DNA of 64,000 bases from Novosphingobium album (ex Liu et al. 2023) (GTDB lineage Bacteria; Pseudomonadota; Alphaproteobacteria; Sphingomonadales; Sphingomonadaceae): the NCBI RefSeq assembly GCF_029076845.1, contig NZ_JARESE010000020.1, positions 62,001 to 126,000 of the forward strand, in the 5' to 3' direction. How positions within the stretch are numbered: position 1 is the stretch's first letter; the number at the start of each line of letters is the position of its first letter. Positions 14,340 to 22,939 of this stretch are shown in pieces. The notes below the pieces were generated by a model. The model did not search any database. It was not told where the DNA came from and was given only the letters and a program-made list of their open reading frames with translations. A program made the position numbers and the translations under genes.

Positions 14340-15095
14340 CTAGTTCTTCGGGCTGGCCAGCGTTTCCGACAACAGGTCGAGCTGCGCGGTGCAGCCCTTC
14401 GCGATCAGCGCTGCGGCCAGATCCTCGGGCGATCCCGGCGCCTGGTCGAGCAGCGCGAACGTCACCCGGCGCGCCGGCGCGTCGCCCGGCCCGGCGATGG
14501 TGAACGCGGCGCCATCGCTGATCGGCAGCATGGTGACATCCCAGTTGCCGACCGTTTCCCGGGCCTTGAACGTCACTGTCGCCTGGGCCGCGCCATCGCC
14601 GGAGGCGATGCGGTAAACCGCCGCGCTTTTCCATTCGGGGCGCCACACTTGCACTTGCGTCCGGTCGAGCAGGCACATCGTGCCGGCGCGGCTGGCATCG
14701 AGGTTCCACAGCGAGGGATTGATGACCTTGCCGATCTCGCTCTCCGCGCCGCGCACCGCGCCGGTCCTGACGCGCGACGCGCTGGCGCGCCGGGTCAGCG
14801 TGTTGAACACCGATATGCGCGAAGGCCCGCCGGTGCTGCCCACGGTCAGCGTGGCCGGCCCGCGCAGCACGCGCGTGCCGCGACTGTCGAGGATCGTCAC
14901 CGCATCGCCGGCCTTCAGGCTGATCCGCGCGGCATCCTCCAGCTTGCGCCCGACAGGGTATTCGCCCGCCGAAGGACCGCTGGAGGCCACGACGATCCCC
15001 GCCAGCGCGGCGACGGGCGCGGCCAGCGCGCCGGCCACGGCCAGCATGGCCGCGAGACGGGCCGGTTTCCTATCCCAGAACATAGGCATGAGCAT
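14340..15095 (-). CDS. Secreted protein with weak FecR-like segment
   Basis: 251 residues from the ATG at 15095, supported by GAGGAG seven bases upstream; the start lies 26 bases inside the end of the upstream cyclase gene. Residues 11-32 form a signal peptide or anchor. Residues about 55-85 (LKAGDAVTILDSRGTRVLRG, then ATLTV) resemble the G-x-G-x-x-h pattern seen in FecR-type beta domains, but the match is weak. Three Cys are present in the mature part (CLLDRTQ and near the C-terminus). No catalytic motif is recognised. In other bacteria CHASE2 cyclases and CHAT genes are often neighboured by small FecR-domain or DUF928 secreted proteins, so its position between them and TpsB fits a periplasmic helper or sensor part. 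Function unknown. Confidence 0.75.
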   Translation of the reverse strand: MLMPMFWDRKPARLAAMLAVAGALAAPVAALAGIVVASSGPSAGEYPVGRKLEDAARISLKAGDAVTILDSRGTRVLRGPATLTVGSTGGPSRISVFNTLTRRASASRVRTGAVRGAESEIGKVINPSLWNLDASRAGTMCLLDRTQVQVWRPEWKSAAVYRIASGDGAAQATVTFKARETVGNWDVTMLPISDGAAFTIAGPGDAPARRVTFALLDQAPGSPEDLAAALIAKGCTAQLDLLSETLASPKN

Positions 15096-17109
15096 CCCCC
15101 AACTCCTCGATGCGCCTTAGCAGGTTTGCCAGTGCCACGTCACCGGCGTGCGTGTCCGTGAGCTTTCGCACGATGGCGATCGCGCGCAGGCGATCGGGCG
15201 CGGCGCCGGTGTCGATCAGGCGCATCGCCTCGGCCAGCCGATCGCGGTCTTCGCGCGGGAAGTGGGGCGCCGGCTCGAACAGCTCGATCGGCCGGGAGCG
15301 GCCGCGCAGGATCACCCGGCCCATCGGCCGCCACCAGTCCAGCCCCGATCGCTCGGCCAGCTCGCGGCTGGCCATCATCGCCGAGCCGAGCAGCTTGTTC
15401 GCCGCCTCCAGCCGCGCGGCGGTGTTCATCGCATCGCCCAGCGCGGTGTACTGGATGCGCCGTTCACCGCCGAAATTGCCCACCACCGCCTCGCCGAAAT
15501 GCATTCCCACGCGCGTCTTGCCGATCGGCGGCAGCGCGGGATCGACGCCCTTGCGGAACTCCTCGCCCGCCCGCCACATCGCATAGCCGGCCAGCGCCGC
15601 CTTGCGGGCATCATCAGGCCGGGCGATCGGCGCGCCCCAGAAGGCGACCACGGCATCGCCGACATACTTGTCGATCAGCCCGCCATGTTCGAGCACCACC
15701 GCGCTCAGCCGGTCGAGATAGTCGTTGAGCAGCCGCGCCACGGTTTCCGGCTCAAGCTGGTGCGAAAGCTTGGTGAAGCCTTCCAGGTCGCTGAACAGGA
15801 TATAAAGCTCGCGCTTGGCGCCGGTCAGGCTGAGCCGTTCGGGATTGTCGATGATTTCCTGCGCGATGTCGGCGGGCAGGTATTTGCCCAGCGCGGTCTG
15901 GGCGAACTGGCGCTCCACCGCGGTGGACGCGCGCACCGTGGAGGACACCGCCAGGAACGCCAGCACCCAGCCGATGGCCCAGCCCACCGCGGGCGTGCCG
16001 ATGGTGTTGATCCCCCATTTCTGCAACGCGAAAGGCAGGCCGCCGATCAGCGTGAGCTGCGCCAGCAGGAACGGCACCGCGCGCCAGACCCGCGCTTCGA
16101 GCAGGCTGGTGAGCGCGGCGCTCAGCACGATCGCCAGCGCCATCACCCAGCGCTGCCAGCCGAACACGCTGGTATAGCGCGCCCCGTCCAGCATCTGCGC
16201 GATCATTTCGGCATGACCGACGATGCCCGGCGGCGTCTCGGCATCGACCGAGGTGAGCGCGGTGTTCAGCCGGTCGATATCGACGATGTCGCCGCCGATC
16301 AGCACATAGCGCCCGGCAACCTGGCTGGCGAGCGCGGGGGCCATCGCCGGATCGGCGAACAGGTCGATCCGCAAGGTCGAATAGACCGGCCGATCGGCGA
16401 ATTTCGGCAGGCGATAGCGCACGGGCCCGACATAACCGGCAAAAGCCCTGTCCTCGCCCGTACCCGCCGCCGCGACCATGGCCCGGCCCAGCAGCGGGGG
16501 CAGGCCGGGCACGATCTCGGGCCAGCTTCGCGTCACCCCGTCCTCGTTGTCGAAGCGGACGCTGGCGGGATGCGCGTTGCTGCCGGCCAGCCGCGCGACG
16601 AAGCTCTTGAGGAAAGTCTGCTGCTCGAACTCGATGCTGGTCGCGTTGGTCTCCTGCTCGGCATAAGCGACGAACGTGGGCGTCTTCATCGCGCGCAGCG
16701 CGGCGATGAGATCGGCGTCCTCGTCCTGCGGCTGGTCGAACAGGATATCGATGCCGATCGCCCTGGCGCCCATGCCGTCGATATTGCGCAGCGCCCGGGC
16801 CAGCAGGCCGCGATCGAGCGGCGATCGCTTGCGCGCGGCGATCAGCGTCTGGTCGTCATAGGCGATGATCTGGATGCGCTGATCCTGATCGACTTGCGGC
16901 GCATTGACGTAAGTGCGCAAGTCATAGAGCGAGCGTTCGGCATCGCCGATCACCGGCAGGCTCCAGCTGAACCGCGCGATGGCAAGCGCAAGGATCAGCA
17001 GCAGCACCATCACCGCGAAGCGCTGGCGGCTGGCGGCGCGCACGCTGCGCCAGCCTTTCTGGAGCAGTTCGCGCCCCGTCGCCTCGGCTTCGCGGAAGGC
17101 ATGGTCCAT
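15070..17109 (-). CDS. CHASE2-class III adenylate/guanylate cyclase (first copy)
   Basis: 679 residues. One membrane helix (about 31-50) leads to a periplasmic CHASE2 sensor domain (about 55-320) with the typical RSLYDLR and GARAIGIDILFDQP segments. Two or three further helices (about 320-395) and a cytoplasmic class III cyclase domain (about 430-610) follow. The metal-binding aspartates are Asp441 (FSDLEGF) and Asp485 (VGDAVVAFWG); GDAMNTAARLE supplies the conserved Asn and Arg. It should therefore be active, turning ATP or GTP into cAMP or cGMP; the substrate cannot be fixed by eye. The gene begins seven bases after the CHAT gene stop and overlaps the next gene, so it belongs to the same transcript. 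CHASE2 ligands are generally unknown. Confidence 0.92.
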   Translation of the reverse strand: MDHAFREAEATGRELLQKGWRSVRAASRQRFAVMVLLLILALAIARFSWSLPVIGDAERSLYDLRTYVNAPQVDQDQRIQIIAYDDQTLIAARKRSPLDRGLLARALRNIDGMGARAIGIDILFDQPQDEDADLIAALRAMKTPTFVAYAEQETNATSIEFEQQTFLKSFVARLAGSNAHPASVRFDNEDGVTRSWPEIVPGLPPLLGRAMVAAAGTGEDRAFAGYVGPVRYRLPKFADRPVYSTLRIDLFADPAMAPALASQVAGRYVLIGGDIVDIDRLNTALTSVDAETPPGIVGHAEMIAQMLDGARYTSVFGWQRWVMALAIVLSAALTSLLEARVWRAVPFLLAQLTLIGGLPFALQKWGINTIGTPAVGWAIGWVLAFLAVSSTVRASTAVERQFAQTALGKYLPADIAQEIIDNPERLSLTGAKRELYILFSDLEGFTKLSHQLEPETVARLLNDYLDRLSAVVLEHGGLIDKYVGDAVVAFWGAPIARPDDARKAALAGYAMWRAGEEFRKGVDPALPPIGKTRVGMHFGEAVVGNFGGERRIQYTALGDAMNTAARLEAANKLLGSAMMASRELAERSGLDWWRPMGRVILRGRSRPIELFEPAPHFPREDRDRLAEAMRLIDTGAAPDRLRAIAIVRKLTDTHAGDVALANLLRRIEELGDAHAYVLG

Positions 17110-17116
17110 CGCCGCG

Positions 17117-20100
17117 CTACTGGCCGCTCAGCGGCTTGGCGGCATCCCCGATGATCGCGAACCCGGCCCAGTAGAAGGGATGCGAGGTGAGCGGATCGTC
17201 CATCAGCTTGCGCTGGGCATCGCGCAGCGCCTCGCCCACGGTCGCGCCGGTATCGCCATAGAAGGTGTTGAACAGCCGCCGCGTCGCATCGTACGAATCG
17301 GGCGCCGGCCAGTGGCTGGCGATGACTTGCCGGCCGCCCGCCGCGATGAAGGCGCGCACCAGCCCGTCAAGCGACTGGCCCCCGCCCGAGACGACGCCGG
17401 CATCCCGCGTCGCTTCCAGGCTCGCGCCGCCGGCCGTGTCGCAGGCCGAAAGCACCACCAGATCGGCATCGAGGCGAAGATCGAAGATCTCCTTGAACGA
17501 CAGCAGCCCGTCCGATCGCGCATCGCCGAACGAGGTGAGCAGCGCGGGCCGGACCGGGCAGCCGGCCCTGGGCGCCGTGACCAGCCCGTGCGTCGCGAAG
17601 TGAAGGATGCGATAGCGGTCCAGATCATCGCGCGCGAGGATCGCCTCGTCGGTGAACGCCTTGCCGGTGACGAGGTGCGAACGTGCGCCGCCGAAGATCG
17701 CCGAGGCGGTGCGCAGTTCGTCATCCGGGATCGGCTGGTTCCACGCCGCGACGGGCCATTCGCAGCCGATGTCGGTCTCGCTCTCGATCGCGCCGCGCAC
17801 GCCGGGGGTCTGCGTCACCGGGCCCAGCGGGATGTTCTGGCCCAGCCCCAGATAGGTGCTCGCGGCCCGCGATGGCGGGGCATTGCGCGCGTCGCGGAAG
17901 CTGGCCGCCGAAAGCGCGGTGCTGATCGGGCGATCGCGGCCCAGCCAGTCGATCCCGGTGAAATCGTATTCGTCGCCGCCGGCATTGACCCGGTCGCGAT
18001 AGGCCTTCGCCCCGGCGCGATCGGCGGTGATGAGGTTCAGCGGCAGTTCCAGCATGGCACCGTCCGGCTCGAAGATCAGGTGCTTCACCGCGCCCAGCTC
18101 GCTCGCCACCGGCGAAAGCAGCGCATCGAACAGTTCGACCGAAGCCTCGATCTCGAACGGATAGGTGGTCTGCACGCCGTTCAGCGTGACCGAGATGCTT
18201 TGCCGCAGCACCGAGACATATTCGTCAAGCCGCCGCGCATCGAGCGGCAGCCGCCAGCCTTTCGCCCCGGTCGGCGTGACGAACAGGGCATAATCGCCGC
18301 CGCCGATCTGGATCAGCTTGAAATAGGCCTCGCCCGGCCGCAGCGCGCCCTGCAGCTCGGCCAGCGTGATCGCGCGGGTGGCGACGGCGCGATAGGCGGG
18401 ATAGCCCGACAGCGCATTGAGCACGCCAAGCTGCGCGGCCAGCAGCCGGTCGAGCCGGTCGCGCGTCGCCTCCAGCCCCGGCGCCGCGCCGCCCGCCTCG
18501 GCCGAGGCATCAAGCCGCGCCAGCGTGACGCGGGTGCGTTCCAGATCGCGCGCGATGTCGAGCGAGCGGCGGAACATCGTCGCCGCGTCGTCATCGCCCG
18601 ATTCGAGCTTGCGCGATAGCTGCGCCAGCGTGTCGGCCGCGCCCGGCCGCGCGACGAGCTGGCCGGCGCGGAACAGCGGCTCGACCATGGCGGGCGCGGC
18701 CTGCCCCTCGCCCGTCAGGAGATCGAAATAGGGGCGGATCAGGTTTTCCATACCGACAAGCTGGTTGCGGCTCTGCGTCACGCTATCGACGATGCCGCCG
18801 AACAGCGCCATCGCCTCCGCCCGCTGGCCGCGCCGCGCAAGGAAGCCGGCAAGCCGCGCGCGCGCGACATTGACCGAGGCGCTGTCCGGGTATTGCAGTT
18901 CGACCAGCGCGAGCGCGCGGCGCAGCAGCGCCTCGGCCTCGGCATGGCGGCCATCGGCCTCATAGCTCAGCGCCGATTCGGACAGGATCTGCGCCCGCAG
19001 CCGGGTGATCGAGATCACGCGCCCGTCGCGCACCCGCAACGCCGCCGCATAGGCTTCGGCCAGATCGGCCCGCGCCTCGGCATTGCGGCCTTCCAGCCGG
19101 CGCACGGTGCCGCGCAGTTGCCGGGCCTGCGCGTCGATGATGCTGGCCCGCTCCTGCGGCGAAAGGCGCGTCGCCTGCCCCAGCAGCGCGGCCGGGCCGG
19201 CGCCGTTCGCGGCATTGAGCCCGGCGGCGAGATAAGGATCGATCGCCAGCGCGCCGTCCCCGGCCAGCGGCACGCCGGCCACGGCCGGCACCGGCCGGTC
19301 CAGCACGGCCAGCGCCTGATCCAGCCGGCGGCGGTTGAGCGCGTGGATCGCCTCGTAATTGCGGCCCAGCCGCGATTGCACCGGATCGGGCAAGTCCGCG
19401 GTCCGCGCCTCGGCGAACAGCCGGTCCGCCTGGTCGAACGCGCCCAGGTTGGAAAGCTGCAGCGCGCGGTTGATCTTCGCTTCGTGAAGCTGCGCCGCGC
19501 GCGATTCGATGCCTTCGGCGTCCTGCAGCAGCAGGGCGGGCGCCGCCGCGAACGCTTCGGCCGCCTCGGCATAGGCGCCCGCGCTGTTGCCGCGATAGCC
19601 TTCGCCAACCATGACGCTGGCGTCGGTCACGGCCGCGCGCGCGCGCATCATCGCCAGCGCGCCGCCCACGCCGACATCGGCCACCGCGACTTCGCCCGGC
19701 ACGATCCGGTCGGCGACGAGATTGGCGAGCGTCAGGCGCAGCGCGCTGTCGTATCCGGCCAGCCCTTCGACCACGAAGGTCTTGTCCCCCACCCGCCGCG
19801 CATAGGATCGCCAGGCCAGCCCCGAGCGTGCGCCCCGGCAATCGCGAACCTCACCGCCGCCCGCCGCCGGGCTGGCCGCGCCGCATTCCAGCGCTTCCTC
19901 GCGCTGCGCGGCCATGCGCGCGCCGGCATCGCCGCGCAGCGCATAGGCGCTGCCGACGGGCAGCGAGACATCGCTGCACAGGATCATCCATTTGCGTTCG
20001 AACAGGGTCCGGCGCGCATCGCCCATGCTCACGCCCTGCGCCTCGCAGGCCGGGCCGGACGTGCCGACCGGGAAGCTTTCGGCGACCGAGGGGCGGGTGC

Positions 20101-20290
20101 GCGCGCCGGCCGCCATCGCCGCGACCGACGATCCCAGCAGGATCGCGCCGGCCACGAGCCCGAGCGAGGTTAGGCCAAGCCTTGCCACGTCGTCCAAAAC
20201 CCCCCGCTTGCGCTGCGCCCAGAACGCGCCCTCGTCCATCGGTGGACGGACAGGCGGGCTTGCCACGGCAGCGCACTTCCCCTGTGGCAC
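17117..20290 (-). CDS. TPR-CHAT domain protein (caspase-like fold)
   Basis: 1057 residues from a GTG at 20290, fixed by a perfect Shine-Dalgarno sequence. A single hydrophobic segment (about 40-62) suggests a membrane anchor or signal. Helical, TPR-like repeats occupy about 210-570, with the clearest units near SYEADGRHAEAEALLRRAL. The CHAT domain is C-terminal (about 690-1050) and keeps the caspase-type dyad: His901 in LHFATHG and Cys950 in VVLSACDTAGG. CHAT proteins are predicted or proven cysteine peptidases (separase relatives; TPR-CHAT in type III CRISPR), so cleavage of a partner is likely. No CRISPR genes are nearby; here the partners are CHASE2 cyclases and a two-partner secretion system. 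Whether it faces the cytoplasm or periplasm is not clear. Confidence 0.9.
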   Translation of the reverse strand: MPQGKCAAVASPPVRPPMDEGAFWAQRKRGVLDDVARLGLTSLGLVAGAILLGSSVAAMAAGARTRPSVAESFPVGTSGPACEAQGVSMGDARRTLFERKWMILCSDVSLPVGSAYALRGDAGARMAAQREEALECGAASPAAGGGEVRDCRGARSGLAWRSYARRVGDKTFVVEGLAGYDSALRLTLANLVADRIVPGEVAVADVGVGGALAMMRARAAVTDASVMVGEGYRGNSAGAYAEAAEAFAAAPALLLQDAEGIESRAAQLHEAKINRALQLSNLGAFDQADRLFAEARTADLPDPVQSRLGRNYEAIHALNRRRLDQALAVLDRPVPAVAGVPLAGDGALAIDPYLAAGLNAANGAGPAALLGQATRLSPQERASIIDAQARQLRGTVRRLEGRNAEARADLAEAYAAALRVRDGRVISITRLRAQILSESALSYEADGRHAEAEALLRRALALVELQYPDSASVNVARARLAGFLARRGQRAEAMALFGGIVDSVTQSRNQLVGMENLIRPYFDLLTGEGQAAPAMVEPLFRAGQLVARPGAADTLAQLSRKLESGDDDAATMFRRSLDIARDLERTRVTLARLDASAEAGGAAPGLEATRDRLDRLLAAQLGVLNALSGYPAYRAVATRAITLAELQGALRPGEAYFKLIQIGGGDYALFVTPTGAKGWRLPLDARRLDEYVSVLRQSISVTLNGVQTTYPFEIEASVELFDALLSPVASELGAVKHLIFEPDGAMLELPLNLITADRAGAKAYRDRVNAGGDEYDFTGIDWLGRDRPISTALSAASFRDARNAPPSRAASTYLGLGQNIPLGPVTQTPGVRGAIESETDIGCEWPVAAWNQPIPDDELRTASAIFGGARSHLVTGKAFTDEAILARDDLDRYRILHFATHGLVTAPRAGCPVRPALLTSFGDARSDGLLSFKEIFDLRLDADLVVLSACDTAGGASLEATRDAGVVSGGGQSLDGLVRAFIAAGGRQVIASHWPAPDSYDATRRLFNTFYGDTGATVGEALRDAQRKLMDDPLTSHPFYWAGFAIIGDAAKPLSGQ

Positions 20291-20293
20291 CTA

Positions 20294-20302
20294 ATCACCT
20301 CC
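20294..20302 (-). promoter_or_regulatory. Perfect Shine-Dalgarno of the CHAT gene
   Basis: On the minus strand GGAGGTGAT stands seven bases (from GGAGG) before the GTG start. All nine bases pair with the usual 3' end of 16S rRNA. It is the strongest ribosome site I saw in the window and decides the GTG over the internal ATG 51 bases downstream. Confidence 0.85.
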
Positions 20303-20383
20303 GCCGCCGCGCGACAAGTACGGTCTTGCCGCGATCTGGGCGCCGGCCCGGAAATGCGCGGGCCCGCGCGGCGCCAGGCGCAC

Positions 20384-22630
20384 CTATTTCTCGGTCGCGG
20401 CGTAGACCATGTCCCAGTCCTCGGACGGCGGGTCCGCCGCGAGCCGGGCAATGCGATCGCGATAGAGGTGGTAGAGCTGTTCCAGCCCGAATGGCGCGGC
20501 TTGCGCGGCCAGGCGATCGGCCAGCCGTGCCGCCACCGTCCAGTCGCGCGCGCGGAACGCGGCCAGCATGTGCCCATGCGCCGCGGCCAGCGCGCGGAAC
20601 GCGGGATCGTTCGCCAGCCGCTCGTCGCCCAGCAGCGCGTGCACGTCCTCGGGCCGGTCGCGCCCGACCACGCGGACGAGATCGACCGGCAGGCTGGCGA
20701 AGCCGGGCAGCCGCGCGGCCAGCGCGCCGCCCATGGCGATGGGCACGCCGTAAAGCTTGGTCAGCCCCTCGATCCGCGAGGCGAGGTTCACCGTGTCGCC
20801 GATCAGCGAATAGGACAGGCGCTGGGCCGAACCCATGTTGCCCACGCAGCACGGCCCGGCGTTGAGGCCGATGCCGATCCGCACTTGCCCCGGCCAGGGC
20901 TGGTCCGCCCGGCCCGGCATCTCGGCATTGAGCGCGTCCAGCCGCGCCACCATGGCGAGCGCGGCGCGCGCGGCGTTCTCATACTGCTCGGGATCCTCCA
21001 GCGGCGCGTTCCAGAAGGCGAGGATGGCATCGCCGATGAACTTGTCGATCGTCGCCTTGCGGGCCAGCAGGATGTCGCACATCGGCGTGAGGAAGCCGAT
21101 CAGGAAGCGGATGATCTCGCTGGGCGCCATATCCTCGGACATGCGCGAGAAACTGCGCACGTCGCAGAACAGCACGGTCATCTCGCGCTCTTCGCCGCCC
21201 AGTTCGAGCTGGCCGGGATCGGCGGCGATGCGCCGGACCATCTCGGGCGAGAGATAGCGATCGAATGCGGCGTGGATATAGCTGCGGCGGCGTTCCTCGC
21301 GGTAATAGGTCAGCACCGTCATCGTCACGTAGACCGCCAGCACCGTGAGCATCGGGTAAGTCGGATCGAGCAGGAACAGCTCGCGGCGAAAGGCCAGCCA
21401 GCTTCCCGCCAGCGTCGCGGCGGCCAGCACCGCGCCGAGCAGCGCGCCCCTGGCCGCGCCCAGCCACGGCAGCGCAAGCAGCAGGACGAGCCCGAGCGCG
21501 AGGACCAGCGCCCGCTCCAGCCCCGGCGCCCAGTCCGGCCGCACCAGGAAGCGGCCGAGAATCATCTGCTCGGCCGCCTGCGCGTGCACCATCACGCCCA
21601 TCTCGCGGCTGCTGACCGGCGTGGAGACCAGATCGCGCAGGCCGATCGCGCCTGTGCCGATGAAGACGATCCGGCCGGCGAAAGCGTCCTGCAGCGCTTC
21701 GGGCGAAAGCGCGCCCGACTGCACTTTCCACGCCGGCACGACGCGTTCGGGGCGCGGCTCGGTGTAATACATCCACAGCCGCCCCTCGGCCGTGGTCGGC
21801 ACTTCGAACTGCCCGACCTTGAGCGAGACCACGTCGCTTTCCGCCCGGCCGCCGCCCAGGCTGCCCGAACCGTCGCTGGTCTTGACCAGGGTCGCGCCCG
21901 CGCCTTGCGCCACGCGCAGCGCCTCGATCGAGAGCGCGGGCAGAAGCTGATCGCCTTGCCGCGCGATCAGCGGGGTGGAACGGATGATGCTGTCGGCATC
22001 GCCCGAAAGCGTGAGCGAGCCATTGCCCGCCGCCGCCGCTTCCAGCCCCGGCAGCGGCAGCACGGCGTTGCGGTAGGCCGGCACGGCCGAGCCCGGCGCG
22101 GTGCCGGAAATCGCGAAGCCCGCCTTGGGCACGGCTTGCGCGCGGCGGGCATCGTTGGTCAGGAAAAAGCCCGTCACCACCGGCCGGCCGGCCATCGTGC
22201 GCGCCAGCAGGTCATCGTTGTCGGGCAGGCGCGACAGCTCGGCCAGGCCCGGCGCCTCGGGATCGAGCTGACGCAACTGCTCGGCGATCCGCGCGGGCGA
22301 GGTCCGGTCCGGCTCGGAAAAGACGATATCGAGCGCGACCACGGCGGCGCCCGCATCGGTCAGCCGCTGGATCAGGCGGGCCACTTCGGTGCGCGGCCAG
22401 GGCCACTGGCCAAAGCGGCGGATCGATTCCTCGTCGATATCGACGACGCGCACCGGCGCATCCTCATAGCCGCGCGGCGCGGCGCGCTGATAGGTATCGA
22501 ACAGGAGCTGGCCGGCGCGCTCCAGCGGCGCGAACCCGGCGAACTGGAGCGCCAGCACGGCCAGCAGCGCGACCGCGCCGGGGGCCATCGTCGCCAGCCA
22601 TTCGCTTCGCATCCACCGTGGCAACGGCAT
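20384..22630 (-). CDS. CHASE2-class III adenylate/guanylate cyclase (second copy)
   Basis: 748 residues from the ATG at 22630, preceded by GGGGGGATC and followed at once by the first membrane helix; an in-frame start 81 bases upstream (22711) would add a Pro-rich leader and is less likely. Membrane helix about 14-32, then a large CHASE2 domain (about 35-345, with ALDIVFSEPDR and FIGTGAIGLRD), two to three helices (about 375-450) and the cyclase domain (about 475-660). Metal aspartates are Asp490 (LFCDVRSFS) and Asp534 (FIGDAILAFWN); GDTVNLASRIE is intact. It differs clearly from the cyclase downstream of the CHAT gene, so the pair is not a recent duplication. It is the first gene of the run; 93 bases separate it from the CHAT gene. 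Confidence 0.92.
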   Translation of the reverse strand: MPLPRWMRSEWLATMAPGAVALLAVLALQFAGFAPLERAGQLLFDTYQRAAPRGYEDAPVRVVDIDEESIRRFGQWPWPRTEVARLIQRLTDAGAAVVALDIVFSEPDRTSPARIAEQLRQLDPEAPGLAELSRLPDNDDLLARTMAGRPVVTGFFLTNDARRAQAVPKAGFAISGTAPGSAVPAYRNAVLPLPGLEAAAAGNGSLTLSGDADSIIRSTPLIARQGDQLLPALSIEALRVAQGAGATLVKTSDGSGSLGGGRAESDVVSLKVGQFEVPTTAEGRLWMYYTEPRPERVVPAWKVQSGALSPEALQDAFAGRIVFIGTGAIGLRDLVSTPVSSREMGVMVHAQAAEQMILGRFLVRPDWAPGLERALVLALGLVLLLALPWLGAARGALLGAVLAAATLAGSWLAFRRELFLLDPTYPMLTVLAVYVTMTVLTYYREERRRSYIHAAFDRYLSPEMVRRIAADPGQLELGGEEREMTVLFCDVRSFSRMSEDMAPSEIIRFLIGFLTPMCDILLARKATIDKFIGDAILAFWNAPLEDPEQYENAARAALAMVARLDALNAEMPGRADQPWPGQVRIGIGLNAGPCCVGNMGSAQRLSYSLIGDTVNLASRIEGLTKLYGVPIAMGGALAARLPGFASLPVDLVRVVGRDRPEDVHALLGDERLANDPAFRALAAAHGHMLAAFRARDWTVAARLADRLAAQAAPFGLEQLYHLYRDRIARLAADPPSEDWDMVYAATEK

Positions 22631-22939
22631 TGGCCCGATCCCCCCAAGCGGAGTGATTGTGGCCGATATCCGCGCGGGACGGAAGGGGCCCGGTGGGGAG
22701 CGGGCTGGCACCGCCCTGATTCAGCCGCGCTGGATCGGATCAAAAAGACCTGATCGCATCGCTTGCCAAGACGAGGGCGATGGGATGGCTGCGACCTGGT
22801 TCTCCACGCATAGGGGAGGTGGCTGCCCGCAGGGCTGACGAAACGGTGTCCCGCTGGCGGTGATACCCCTCCCCCGGCCGGGGGAGGATTTGCCAGCCGG
22901 CATGGCCGGGGCTGCGAACGATCCCAAGGAATTCCGGCG
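22631..22939. other. Intergenic region between galU and the cyclase-CHAT gene run
   Basis: 309 bases that should hold the promoter for the leftward cyclase-CHAT-TPS run and the end of galU. I see no convincing promoter hexamers, no EcfG motif and no tRNA. The only clear structure is the palindrome at 22868-22887. An upstream in-frame extension of the cyclase gene reaches 22711. Confidence 0.6.
22868..22887. repeat. Perfect 20-base palindrome downstream of galU
   Basis: CCTCCCCCGG is followed directly by CCGGGGGAGG, 53 bases after the galU stop. It could act as a terminator hairpin, but has no loop spacer and no T run. Similar G/C palindromes occur as dispersed intergenic repeats in many GC-rich genomes; only one copy was noticed here. 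Confidence 0.6.

Noticed and set aside
17117..20290. CHAT gene as part of a type III CRISPR (craspase) system
   Set aside because: No cas genes or repeats are present; the neighbours are CHASE2 cyclases and TPS genes.
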